In this document: one piece after another, positions 1 to 8,538 of the stretch
How positions within the stretch are numbered: the first letter of the stretch is position 1
Layout: each line of letters starts with the position of its first letter
NCBI GenBank assembly: GCA_963771025.1
Contig: CAVYRL010000002.1
Span: 62,001 to 126,000, forward strand
Direction: 5' to 3'
Length of the DNA: 64,000 nt
From: Miltoncostaea sp963771025
GTDB lineage: Bacteria > Actinomycetota > Thermoleophilia > Miltoncostaeales > Miltoncostaeaceae
Notes under the pieces: model-generated
Told to the model about the DNA's origin: nothing
Seen by the model: the letters and a program-made list of their open reading frames with translations, nothing else
The model's database searches: none
Translations under genes and position numbers: made by a program

Positions 1-2040
1 GCCGTCTCTTTCGCCAGTTCTCGTTCCCGGGAGGCATCCCGAGCCACGTGGCGCCGGAGACGCCCGGGTCGATCCACGAGGGCGGCGAGCTCGGCTATTC
101 GCTGACCCACGCCTACGGCGCCGCCTTCGACAACCCCGACCTCGTCGTGTGCTGCGTCGTGGGCGACGGCGAGGCCGAGACCGGGCCGCTGGCGGCCAGC
201 TGGCACTCGAACAAATTCCTCGACCCGGCCGGCGATGGCGCGGTGCTGCCGATCCTCCACCTCAACGGCTACAAGATCGCGAACCCCACGATCCTCGCGC
301 GGATCTCGCCCGCCGAGCTGACGGCGCTCATGAACGGCTACGGGCATCGCCCCCTGTTCGTCGAGGGGTCCGACCCGGTCCTCATGCACCGCGCGATGGC
401 GGCGGCGCTCGACGAGGCCCTGGACGACATCGCGCGGATCCGCCGCGGCGCGCGCGAGGGCGGAGAGCGGACACGTCCTCTCTGGCCGATGATCGTGCTG
501 CGGACGCCCAAGGGCTGGACGGGCCCGAAGGAGGTCGAACGGCCTGCCCACCGAGGGGTCGTGGCGCTCGCACCAGGTCCCGCTCAGCGGCCTGGCCGAG
601 AACCCCGCGCACCTCGCCCAGCTGGAGTCATGGCTGCTGTCCTATCGCCCGCGTGAGCTGTTCGACGCGGAGGGGGCCCTTGTCCCGGAGCTCGCCGGGC
701 TGCCGCCGACGGGGGAGCGGCGCATGAGCGCGAGCCCCCATGCCAACGGCGGCACGATCATGCGCCCGCTGGCGCTCCCCGACTTCCGCGACTACGCGGT
801 CGACGTGCCCGAGCCCGGAGCGACCGAGGCCGAGTCCACCCGCGTCCTCGGCGGACTGCTGCGGGACGTGATGAGCAACAACGCCGCGCACCACAACTTC
901 CGGTTGTTCGGTCCCGACGAGACGGCCTCCAACCGCCTGAGCGCGGTGTTCGAGGTCACCGAACGCGCCTGGGAGGCCGAGCACCTCGATACCGACGACC
1001 ACCTCGCCACCGACGGGCGCGTGATGGAGGTCCTGAGCGAGCACCTCTGCCAGGGATGGCTCGAGGGCTACCTGCTGACGGGCCGCCACGGCATGTTCAA
1101 CTGCTACGAGGCCTTCATCCACATCATCGACGCGATGTTCAACCAGCACGCCAAGTGGCTGAAGGTGTCGCGCGTCATCCCGTGGCGTCGGCCGATCGCG
1201 TCGCTCAACTACCTGCTCACCTCGCATGTCTGGCGGCAGGATCACAACGGCTTCTCGCACCAGGATCCGGGGTTCATCGACCACGTCGCCAGCAAGCGGG
1301 CCGAGGTCGCGCGGATCTACCTGCCCCCGGACGCCAACTGCCTGCTGTCGGTGGCCGACCACTGCCTGCGCAGCCGCGACTACGTCAACGTGATCGTGGC
1401 GGGCAAGCAGCCCGAGGCGCAGTGGCTCGACATGGAGCAGGCGGTCGCCCACTGCACGCGCGGCATCGGCATCTGGGAGTGGGCGAGCAGCGATGCCGGC
1501 ACGACGCCCGATGTGGTCATGGCCTGCGCCGGCGACGTGCCCACGCTCGAGACCCTCGCGGCCGTCGACCTGCTGTCGCGGCACCTGCCGGACCTGCGGG
1601 TGCGCGTGGTCAACGTGGTCAACCTGATGCGGCTGGAGCCCGACTCCCAGCACCCGCACGGGCTCCCGGACGCGGCCTTCGACGCCCTGTTCACGGTCGA
1701 TCGCCCGGTGATCTTCGCCTTCCACGGCTACCCGACCCTGATCCACCGGCTCACGTACCGGCGGGCGAACCACGCCAACATGCACGTGCGCGGCTACATG
1801 GAGGAGGGTACGACCACCACGCCGTTCGACATGCTGATGCTCAACGACCTGGACCGGTTCCATCTGGTGATGGACGTCATCGACCGGGTGCCCGGGCTGG
1901 GCGAGCGCGAGGCCACGCTGCGTCAGCGGATGGTGGACGAGCGCCTCCGGATGCGCGAGTACACCCGGGCGGTCGGCGCCGACCACCCCGACGTCACGGA
2001 ATGGCGCTGGCCGGCAGGTGAGCACGATGAGCCCGGGTGA
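1..2040 (+). CDS. xfp: Phosphoketolase (5' end outside window; one frameshift)
   Basis: Thiamine-diphosphate enzyme that splits xylulose 5-phosphate and/or fructose 6-phosphate with phosphate into acetyl phosphate plus a triose or tetrose phosphate. The gene enters from the left edge, read from base 3 (FRQFSFPGGIPSHVAPETPG); family length is about 800 residues, so roughly 150 N-terminal residues are missing. The cofactor-binding GDGEAETGPL and the later blocks HGMFNCYEAF, VWRQDHNGFSHQDPG and FHGYPTLIHRL are intact. The frame breaks once: gaggtcgaacggc near 538-540 where the family has E-V-D-G-L-P. One extra A sends the first frame to a stop at 654-656, while the protein continues in the next frame from 541 to the stop at 2038-2040. 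As written no full enzyme is made; it is a recent pseudogene or an assembly error. Its TGA overlaps the next GTG. No acetate kinase gene lies nearby. Confidence 0.9.
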
Positions 2041-4106
2041 GCCCGGCGTCCATGAGCGCATACACTGGCGGAGTGAGCTCCTCGGCCGATGAAGGATCGG
2101 CCCCGCGGGAACTCGTTCGCGAGCCGGACGACGTCGCGGATGCCGACCTGCTCCACCTCGTGGCCGACGCGGCCGGCCTCGACGCGGTCGCGTTGGTCGT
2201 GGGCGATCGGGGGCACGAGCGGGTGCGCGCGTCCTGGCCGATCGATCGGGCGGGCGCGTCCGACGTCCCTGCCGACCTCGCGCCCGAGGCCCTGCTGGCC
2301 GCGGCCGGGGGAGCGGGGGGCACCGTCGTGAGCGCCTTCGTCGAGGCCGACCCCGGGGGGATGATCGCCCTCCACGGCAGCCTCAACGGCGGGCGCGCCG
2401 GATCGCGCGGGGTCGCCGAGAGCGCGCTCGTGACGCTTGCCCGGGTCATCGCCTCGCATCTCGGCTCGGCGGTCGCCCGCGACCGCGCGGCGGAGGCTCA
2501 TGTCCGGATGGCCAGCCTGGTGGACTCCGGCCTCGCGCTCGGCCAGGAACTGACCCTCGACGCCCTCCTGACGCGCATCGTCCAGTCGGCGCGCGAGGTG
2601 CTCCGCGCGCGGTATGCGGCGCTCGGGGTGCTCGACGCCACCCACACCGAGCTGGCCGAGTTCGTGACGGCCGGCCTCCGGCCCGAGCAGGCCGAGGCCA
2701 TCGGAGCGCCGCCGCGCGGGCGGGGGCTGCTCGGCGCGCTGATCCGCGACGAGCGCCCGCTGCGCCTGGAGCGCATCGCGGACGACCCGCGGTCGGTCGG
2801 CTTCCCGCCCCACCACCCTCCGATGGAGTCGTTCCTGGGCGTTCCCGTCGCCCTGCGTGGCGAGGTCTTCGGGAACCTCTACCTGACCGACAAGGCGGGT
2901 GGGCCCTTCACCCAGGAGGACGAGCAGATGGCCCTCACCTTCGCCTCTCAGGCGGCGGTGGCGGTGGACAACGTGCGGCGCTTCGAGGCCGAGCGCCGCC
3001 GTGCCGATGAGCTCGAGAGCGTCCAGGAGATCGCCCGGGCGGCGCTCGCGACACTGGATCTGGACGCGCTGCTGCCGTTGGTCGCCCGCCGGGCACGCCG
3101 CCTCATCGGCGCGGACACGATCGGTGTCGCCGTCGCCGACGGCCCTCGCCTGATCTTCCGCCACGCGCACGGCATCGACGCGCTCGGCCTGGAGGGCAGC
3201 CACGTGCCGATGGACATCGGTTCGCTCGCCGACGCCCTGGCGGAGTCCCTCGGCACTCCCGTCGTCGAGGTCTGCGCGCTCGAGGTCTCGGGACAGATCG
3301 CGGGCGTCCTGGTCGCGCTCGGGCGGCGCCCCTTCGACGAGGGCGCCCGCCGCCTGCTCGAGACCTACTCCAGCCAGGTCGCCGTCGCGCTCGTCAACGC
3401 GCGCGCGATCGCCGCCGAGCGCCAGATCGTCCGCGAGGCCTCCGAGCGGGAGGTGGCCGCCGCCCGCGAGCGCGCGGAGGCCGACGCGCTGCGCAGGGAG
3501 ATCGAGGCCCAGGAGGCCGAGCGCACCCGGATCGCGCGCGAGCTCCACGACGAGGCCGGGCAGGTGCTGACCGCCCTCGCCCTCCACCTGCGGGCGCTTG
3601 AGAACGACGTCGATTCGGACGCGATCCGCGATCGGCTGGTCGCCCTGCGCCGCTCGGTCGGCGAGGCCTCGAGCGGCATCCGTGAGCTTGCGGTGCGGCT
3701 GCGCCCGCCCGCTCTCACCGCGCTCGGGCTGGTCGAGGCGATCCAGGAGCAGGCCGATCAGGTGCGCGAGGCCGGGCTCACCGTGGAGGTCGATCTCCGA
3801 GGCATCGCCCCCGACCTTCCCGATCAGGTCCAGACCGCCCTGTTCCGGGTCGTTCAGGAGGCGCTCACCAACGCGGCGCGACACAGCCAGGCGAACAACA
3901 TCAGCGTCGTCGCGTCGGCGGTCGAGGGCCGCCTCCGGCTGGTGGTCGAGGACGACGGCACCGGCTTCGATCCGGCGGCGCCCACCGGGCACCTCGGGCT
4001 CGCCGGCATCCGCGAGCGGGTCGCGATGATCGGCGGGCAGCTGCGCATCGAATCGTCGCGAGGCGCCGGTACCGCGGTCGTGGTGGACGTGGAGGTGGCT
4101 GCGTGA
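2037..4106 (+). CDS. GAF-domain sensor histidine kinase (NarL-type partner)
   Basis: Cytoplasmic sensor kinase of the HisKA_3 class, 689 residues, no membrane segment. It has three GAF-like regions (about residues 35-145, 165-315, 335-455), a coiled coil (455-500), the phospho-acceptor box RELHDEAGQ with His504, and a C-terminal HATPase (about 595-689; EALTNAARHS, EDDGTGFDP, GLAGIRERV, GAGT). The architecture resembles DevS/DosS-type kinases, but I see no residue that identifies a heme ligand with confidence. Starts possible at GTG 2037 (overlapping the phosphoketolase stop), ATG 2052 or GTG 2073; the last is preceded by a leaderless-type TACACT. The stop overlaps the GTG of the response regulator, so the two are co-translated. 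Confidence 0.9.
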   Translation: MSPASMSAYTGGVSSSADEGSAPRELVREPDDVADADLLHLVADAAGLDAVALVVGDRGHERVRASWPIDRAGASDVPADLAPEALLAAAGGAGGTVVSAFVEADPGGMIALHGSLNGGRAGSRGVAESALVTLARVIASHLGSAVARDRAAEAHVRMASLVDSGLALGQELTLDALLTRIVQSAREVLRARYAALGVLDATHTELAEFVTAGLRPEQAEAIGAPPRGRGLLGALIRDERPLRLERIADDPRSVGFPPHHPPMESFLGVPVALRGEVFGNLYLTDKAGGPFTQEDEQMALTFASQAAVAVDNVRRFEAERRRADELESVQEIARAALATLDLDALLPLVARRARRLIGADTIGVAVADGPRLIFRHAHGIDALGLEGSHVPMDIGSLADALAESLGTPVVEVCALEVSGQIAGVLVALGRRPFDEGARRLLETYSSQVAVALVNARAIAAERQIVREASEREVAAARERAEADALRREIEAQEAERTRIARELHDEAGQVLTALALHLRALENDVDSDAIRDRLVALRRSVGEASSGIRELAVRLRPPALTALGLVEAIQEQADQVREAGLTVEVDLRGIAPDLPDQVQTALFRVVQEALTNAARHSQANNISVVASAVEGRLRLVVEDDGTGFDPAAPTGHLGLAGIRERVAMIGGQLRIESSRGAGTAVVVDVEVAA
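2061..2072 (+). promoter_or_regulatory. Leaderless-type -10 (TACACT) before GTG 2073
   Basis: TACACT at 2061-2066 is followed by a 6-nt spacer and GTG 2073, which is in frame with the histidine kinase. This fits a transcript beginning on the start codon, and would give the kinase its own promoter independent of the phosphoketolase. Confidence 0.5.
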
Positions 4107-4747
4107 GCGACGTCGTGCGCATCCTGCTCGTCGACGACCACGCGGTCCTGCGCTCCGGCCTGCGGCTCCTGCTCGAGAGGGAGCCGGACCTCGAGCCGAT
4201 CGGCGAGGCGGCCACCGCGGAGGAGGCGGTCCGCGCGCTGCCGCGCCTGTTGCCCGACGTCGTCGTGATGGACGTCGAGATGCCGGGCATCGGCGGACTC
4301 GAGGGCATCGCTCTCATCCGCGAGCGCGCGCCGGCCGCGCGCGTGCTGGTGCTCTCCATGCACGACCAGGCGCGCGACGTGCGCCAGGCCTTCGACGCGG
4401 GGGCCCACGGGTATCTCCCGAAGGCCGCCGCGGACGAGGATCTCGTTCGCGCGATCCGCGCCGTGGCGACCGGCGAGCGCTACGTGCATCCCTCGCTGGG
4501 GGCCGCTCTGGCCGCTCCTCAGGCCGCGAGCGGGCCGATCGACGAGCTCACCGCGCGCGAGCGCGACGTGCTGCGCCTGCTCGCGCTCGGCCACACCAAT
4601 CAGGAGATCGCGGAGCAGCTCGTGGTCAGCGTGCGCACCGTCGAGAGCCACCGGGCCCACGTCATGACCAAGCTGCGGGTCAGCACCCGCGCCGGGCTGG
4701 TGGGGGAGGCGCTCCGGGCGGGCCTCCTGACGGAGGACGGCGGCTGA
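4103..4747 (+). CDS. NarL/LuxR-family response regulator
   Basis: Two-domain regulator of 214 residues: N-terminal receiver with acidic pair DD11-12, phospho-acceptor Asp57 (VVMDVEMPG) and a conserved Lys in GYLPKAA, then a C-terminal LuxR helix-turn-helix (about 150-205; LTARERDVLRLLALG, NQEIAEQL, VRTVESHR). It starts at GTG 4103, overlapping the kinase TGA by 4 nt, so it is the cognate regulator of the GAF kinase. Its surroundings (phosphoketolase, stress proteins, trehalose synthase) suggest control of an energy-stress or hypoxia-like response; that is inference from context. Confidence 0.92.
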   Translation: MSDVVRILLVDDHAVLRSGLRLLLEREPDLEPIGEAATAEEAVRALPRLLPDVVVMDVEMPGIGGLEGIALIRERAPAARVLVLSMHDQARDVRQAFDAGAHGYLPKAAADEDLVRAIRAVATGERYVHPSLGAALAAPQAASGPIDELTARERDVLRLLALGHTNQEIAEQLVVSVRTVESHRAHVMTKLRVSTRAGLVGEALRAGLLTEDGG

Positions 4748-4767
4748 CGCCGCACCGGTCGCCCGGC

Positions 4768-5205
4768 TCAGGCCGCGGGCGCAGAGGGGCGGACGATCAG
4801 GACCGGGCAGGGCGCGCCGTAGACGACGTCGCCGGCGAACTCGCCGTGGATCGCCCTGTCGATCGCGCCCCGGTGAGGCGCGATCAGGAGCAGCGCGACC
4901 CCCGCCTCCTCGGCCCATTCGCAGACCGCATCCGGGGGGTGGCCGTCCAGCAGGACGCCGACCGCCTCGGCCACCCCCGACACCCGGTCGTCGAGCCACC
5001 GCTGCGCCTCGCGGCGCAACACCGCGTCCGGCTCCCGGTAGGTGAACGGGCCCGCGTGCAGGGGCGGTGGCTTCTCGAGAACGTGGACGAGGCGGATCTG
5101 CCCGACGGTGCCGGCGCTGCGAAGCCGGAGCGCCTCGGCGACGACGAGGTCGGCGGCCGGGCTGCGGTCGATGCAGCAGCCGGCGATGCGGTAGGGAGTG
5201 GCCAT
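4768..5205 (-). CDS. Universal stress protein (UspA fold)
   Basis: Single UspA domain of 145 residues starting MATPYRIAGCCIDRSPAADL at ATG 5205; the open frame extends upstream to 5379 but that part looks non-coding. The C-terminal block APHRGAIDRAIHG, GAPCPVLIVR matches the family, but the usual G-2x-G-9x-G(S/T) nucleotide motif is imperfect (GEFAG rather than GS), so ATP binding is doubtful. It runs convergently toward the response regulator with a 20-bp gap. A second member lies at 8068 and both begin with a CC pair at the end of strand 1 (AGCCID, IACCMD). Confidence 0.85.
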   Translation of the reverse strand: MATPYRIAGCCIDRSPAADLVVAEALRLRSAGTVGQIRLVHVLEKPPPLHAGPFTYREPDAVLRREAQRWLDDRVSGVAEAVGVLLDGHPPDAVCEWAEEAGVALLLIAPHRGAIDRAIHGEFAGDVVYGAPCPVLIVRPSAPAA

Positions 5206-5345
5206 CACGTCGTCCGGTTCGCCGCCATGGTGCAGCATCCGCGACCGCGGGCGCGCGACGCATCGGTGTCCGCGGGCGCGACCGCCGCGGTTTTTCCGAA
5301 GGGTTGACCCGGGCGCACCCGGCTGGCAGCCCCTCCGGGCCGACC

Positions 5346-5357
5346 TAGCCTCGCCGT
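5346..5357 (+). promoter_or_regulatory. Leaderless-type -10 (TAGCCT) before GTG 5358
   Basis: TAGCCT at 5346-5351, 6-nt spacer, GTG 5358. There is no Shine-Dalgarno sequence before that start, consistent with leaderless expression of the SRPBCC gene. Confidence 0.5.
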
Positions 5358-6035
5358 GTGAGGAGTCCCCGCCGACCATCGCACCAGCACGATCTCGTGG
5401 CGGCCGTCGCCGGCGTTGCGATCATGGGCGCCGCGATCATCACGCCCTTTCTCCGCGCGCGGCGCAATCACTGGGGCCTGGGACCGGCGGGCGCCGGGCG
5501 CGTGATGCCGGGCGACGATCGCGTCCGGTCGCCGGCGTGGAGCTGGACGCATGCGATCGAGGTCGCGGCGCCCGCCGCGGACGTCTGGCCATGGGTCGCT
5601 CAGATCGGCGCCGACCGGGCGGGCTTCTACAGCTACGCCGCGCTCGAGAACATGGTGGGCTGCGGGGTGCGCAACGCCGACCGGATACATCCGGAGTGGC
5701 AGCACCGCGAGGGCACCGACCTGGTGCTGCACCCGCGCGCACCCGCGCTGCCGATCGTCGAGGTGGAGCCCGGGCATCACCTCGTGGCCCACGGGGCGCC
5801 CGACCCCCGGGCGCGGGAGGACGGCCGGTCGTGGACCGCGGTGAGCTGGCTGCTGATGGTCGAGCCCCTGGGTGCCTCGCGCTGCCGGGTCATCAGCCGC
5901 TACCGCTCTGCCCACTCCGGTGACCTGCGCACGCGACTCGGCTTCGGGCCCGCGCTCCTCGAGCCCATCGGGTTCGCGATGGATCGCAGGATGCTGGCCG
6001 GGATCCGTGACCGTGCCGAGCGGGTCGCGGCATGA
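5358..6035 (+). CDS. SRPBCC-like membrane-anchored protein
   Basis: 225 residues: an N-terminal hydrophobic segment (about 13-31, VAAVAGVAIMGAAIITPFL) followed by a START/SRPBCC-type domain beginning SWTHAIEVAAPAADVWPWVAQIG, the typical opening strand and V-W-P-W turn of this fold, with the conserved block FYSYAALENMVGCGVRNAD. Proteins of this type are common in Actinomycetota with no assigned reaction; a lipid- or hydrophobic-ligand-binding role is plausible only by fold. Start GTG 5358 is chosen because of TAGCCT 6 nt upstream. The stop overlaps the flavodoxin start (ATGA). Confidence 0.75.
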   Translation: MRSPRRPSHQHDLVAAVAGVAIMGAAIITPFLRARRNHWGLGPAGAGRVMPGDDRVRSPAWSWTHAIEVAAPAADVWPWVAQIGADRAGFYSYAALENMVGCGVRNADRIHPEWQHREGTDLVLHPRAPALPIVEVEPGHHLVAHGAPDPRAREDGRSWTAVSWLLMVEPLGASRCRVISRYRSAHSGDLRTRLGFGPALLEPIGFAMDRRMLAGIRDRAERVAA

Positions 6036-6544
6036 GCGCCGACTGCGTCCTCGTCACCGCTGCCGGCCGGCACGAGTCGACGATGGAGATCGCCAGCGCG
6101 ATCGGCGTCGAGCTCGCGCGGGCGGGGCTCGTGGTGCGGGTTCACCCCGTCGATGAGATCGGCGACCTCGACGGCGTCGACGCCGTCGTCCTCGGGAGCG
6201 GGGTCTACATGGGTCGCTGGCTCGCGCCGGCCCTGGACTTCGCCGCGCGGCACAGGGAGACCCTGCGCGCCCGGCCGCTGTGGCTGTTCAGCAGCGGCCC
6301 GACCGGGGATCCGCCCACTCCCGCGGAGGACGAGAACATCGACCTCACGGATCTGGTCGCCGACCTCGGCGCCCGCGGCCACCGGATCTTCGCCGGGCGT
6401 CTCGATCGGCGCCGGCTCGGGCTCGGCGAGCGCGCCGTCGTCGGCATCGTGCGCGCGCGCGACGGCGACTTCCGCCCATGGCCGGAGATCGTCGCCTGGG
6501 CGGACGGCATCGCCGCGTCGCTCAGCGCCCCCGCGCCGCCGTGA
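6032..6544 (+). CDS. Flavodoxin-domain protein (HemG/flavodoxin-like)
   Basis: 170-residue alpha/beta protein that looks like a flavodoxin: opening strand CVLVTAAGRHESTMEIASAIG corresponds to the FMN phosphate loop, VVLGSGVYMGRWL to the second loop and LWLFSSGPTGDP to the third. Related to the flavodoxin domain seen in HemG-type proteins. It would carry FMN and pass electrons between unidentified partners; no heme-synthesis gene lies near. Overlaps its upstream neighbour (ATGA) and downstream neighbour (GTGA), so it is in the middle of a translationally coupled trio. Confidence 0.8.
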   Translation: MSADCVLVTAAGRHESTMEIASAIGVELARAGLVVRVHPVDEIGDLDGVDAVVLGSGVYMGRWLAPALDFAARHRETLRARPLWLFSSGPTGDPPTPAEDENIDLTDLVADLGARGHRIFAGRLDRRRLGLGERAVVGIVRARDGDFRPWPEIVAWADGIAASLSAPAPP

Positions 6545-7992
6545 GGGAGACGGCCGGCCCGGGGCTCCGGCCGACGGAGGTGCGCGTACCGGCGCAGGAT
6601 CTCGCCCGCTACCAGGCGGTGCTCGATCCCGAGGACTACGCGGCGGGCCGCGCGTCCTTCGCCGGGGTCGCGCGCGCGTTGCGCGGGCGGGTGGTCTGGC
6701 ATCTCAGCTCGACCGCGCGCGGTGGCGGCGTGGCCGAGATGCTGGGGCCCCTGGTCGGCTACGCCCGGGACGCGGGGGTGGACACGCGGTGGCTCGTGAT
6801 CTCCGGAACCCCGGCGTTCTTCGCCATCACCAAGCGGATCCACAACCTACTGCACGCCGATCGGGGCGACGGCGGGGACCTCGGCCCCACCGAGCGCCGG
6901 GTCTACGAGGCCGTGCTGCGGGAGAACGCGATCGAGCTCTCCGCCGTCGTGCGGCGGGACGACGTCGTGGTGCTGCACGATCCCCAGACCGCCGGCCTCA
7001 TCCCGGCCATGCGCGGCCGGGGGGCGCGCGTGGTCTGGCGGTGCCACATCGGGCACGACGACCTGGAGGATCCCGCGGTCGCGCGGGGATGGGCCTTCCT
7101 CGAGGCCTACCTTCGCGAGGCGGACGTGACCGTCTTCTCCCGCGACGCGTACGTGCCCCGGTGCTGCGCGTCCGGGCGGGTTGCGCTGATCACGCCGTCC
7201 ATCGACCCCTTCTCCCCCAAGAACCAGGAGCTCGCGCCGGACGTTGTCCGCGCGACCCTCGCCCATGTCGGCCTCATCGAGGGCCGCCCGGGGCTCGGCC
7301 CGCGTACCTTCGTCCGCGACGACGGCGCCCCCGGGCGCGTGGACCGCGGCGCGGACATCCTGCACCTGGGGCGTCCCCCGCGCTGGGACACCCCGCTGGT
7401 CGTCCAGGTGTCGCGGTGGGATCGTCTCAAGGATCACGCCGGCGTCCTCGACGGTTTCGCCCGCCTCGACGAGAGCGCGGCCGGCGGGGCGCGCCTGGTC
7501 CTGGCGGGTCCCACCGTGAGGGGTGTGACCGACGATCCCGAGGGCCCGGAGGTGCTGGCCGCGGTGACGCGCGCCTGGCGGGCGCTGCCGCACCAGACGC
7601 GCCGCCGGGTGCAGCTCGCCGCCCTCCCGATGGTCGATCCCCAGGAGAACGCGGCCATCGTCAACGCGCTCCAGCGTCACGCCACCGTGGTGGTGCAGAA
7701 GAGCCTGGAGGAGGGCTTCGGGCTGACCGTCGCCGAGGCCATGTGGAAGAGCCGCCCCGTGATCGCGAGCGCCGTCGGCGGGATCGTGGATCAGATCGAC
7801 GACGGCTGCGACGGCGTGCTGCTGCGCGATCCGGCCGACCCCGGCGCCTTTGCCGCCGCGCTCGGTGGGCTCCTGGCCGATCCGGGCCGCGCCGCCGCGC
7901 TGGGCGCCGCAGGCCACACGAGGGTCAGGGATCGGCTGCTGGGATTCCGGGCTCTCGAGGACTACGCACGGCTCGTCGACGGCCTCGGATAA
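6541..7992 (+). CDS. treT: TreT-like trehalose synthase, GT4 glycosyltransferase
   Basis: 483 residues with the GT-B fold of family GT4: N-terminal half with the signature VVWHLSSTARGGGVAEML and HDPQTAGL, C-terminal half with VSRWDRLKDHAGVL and the catalytic/donor block KSLEEGFGLTVAEAMW followed by PVIASAVGGI. This arrangement is that of trehalose synthase TreT, which joins a nucleotide-activated glucose to glucose to make trehalose. Starts at GTG 6541, overlapping the flavodoxin TGA. Trehalose as a stress protectant fits the flanking stress proteins. Other sugar-acceptor specificities cannot be excluded. Confidence 0.82.
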   Translation: MRETAGPGLRPTEVRVPAQDLARYQAVLDPEDYAAGRASFAGVARALRGRVVWHLSSTARGGGVAEMLGPLVGYARDAGVDTRWLVISGTPAFFAITKRIHNLLHADRGDGGDLGPTERRVYEAVLRENAIELSAVVRRDDVVVLHDPQTAGLIPAMRGRGARVVWRCHIGHDDLEDPAVARGWAFLEAYLREADVTVFSRDAYVPRCCASGRVALITPSIDPFSPKNQELAPDVVRATLAHVGLIEGRPGLGPRTFVRDDGAPGRVDRGADILHLGRPPRWDTPLVVQVSRWDRLKDHAGVLDGFARLDESAAGGARLVLAGPTVRGVTDDPEGPEVLAAVTRAWRALPHQTRRRVQLAALPMVDPQENAAIVNALQRHATVVVQKSLEEGFGLTVAEAMWKSRPVIASAVGGIVDQIDDGCDGVLLRDPADPGAFAAALGGLLADPGRAAALGAAGHTRVRDRLLGFRALEDYARLVDGLG

Positions 7993-8067
7993 CCGCGCCC
8001 CCTCTACGGGAAGTCCCGGATGCGCGCGCGAGCGCCGGGGACGAGATTGGATGCAGGGAGGTGTGAC

Positions 8068-8538
8068 ATGAGCATTCATTACCGCGAAATCGCGTGTTGC
8101 ATGGATGAGTCGTCGGCCTCGGAGCACGCGCTGGCCCACGCGCTCGACTTGGCGCGCATCAGCGGCGCCGGCCTGTCACTGGTCCACGTGGGACCGTTCC
8201 CCCTCGCCGTGGAGGAGGTCGACGGCGTCACCGTGGCGCGGCGCGAGGACCTCAACGACTACGCGCGTCGCTGGATCGCGTCGCGCGCGCGCGAGGTGCC
8301 CGACGCGCGCGCGGTGTTCCTCGAGGGGGCAGCGGGGCCGGCGATCTGCGAGTGGGCCGCCCATTCCCGCGTGGACCTCCTCGTCGTCGGGGCTCACCAC
8401 GGACGGGCGCAGAGCCTGCTGCTCGGAACCGTCTCCGGCTACCTGGTCAACCACGCGCCATGTCCCGTCCTCGTCGTGCGCCTGTGGCCGCGCCGGCCCG
8501 AGCAGGCGGAGGCCGCCCTCGAGGAGGCGAACTCATGA
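8068..8538 (+). CDS. Universal stress protein (UspA fold)
   Basis: 156 residues, start ATG 8068 with a good ribosome site (GGGAGGTG, 8056-8063). Single Usp domain; unlike the copy at 4768 it keeps the nucleotide-binding pattern: GAHHGRAQSLLLGTVSGYLV and then APCPVLVVR. Probably an ATP-binding Usp. The C-terminus is short and acidic (EQAEAALEEANS). Its stop overlaps the ATG of the CBS-GTPase gene (ATGA at 8535), so the two are likely made together. A small inverted element cgggaagtcccg at 8009-8020 lies about 50 bp upstream. Confidence 0.88.
   Translation: MSIHYREIACCMDESSASEHALAHALDLARISGAGLSLVHVGPFPLAVEEVDGVTVARREDLNDYARRWIASRAREVPDARAVFLEGAAGPAICEWAAHSRVDLLVVGAHHGRAQSLLLGTVSGYLVNHAPCPVLVVRLWPRRPEQAEAALEEANS

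Noticed and set aside
1923..3992. 689-codon minus-strand frame opposite the first GAF kinase
   Set aside because: Shadow of the kinase; no start context and no recognisable protein.
6280..6540. Extending the trehalose synthase upstream to 6280
   Set aside because: That stretch is the flavodoxin gene read in another frame; the GTGA overlap at 6541 gives the natural start.
8009..8020. cgggaagtcccg before the second Usp gene as a DosR-type operator
   Set aside because: Only one AGTCCC half fits; the arms are too close for a two-half DosR site and the dyad is imperfect.
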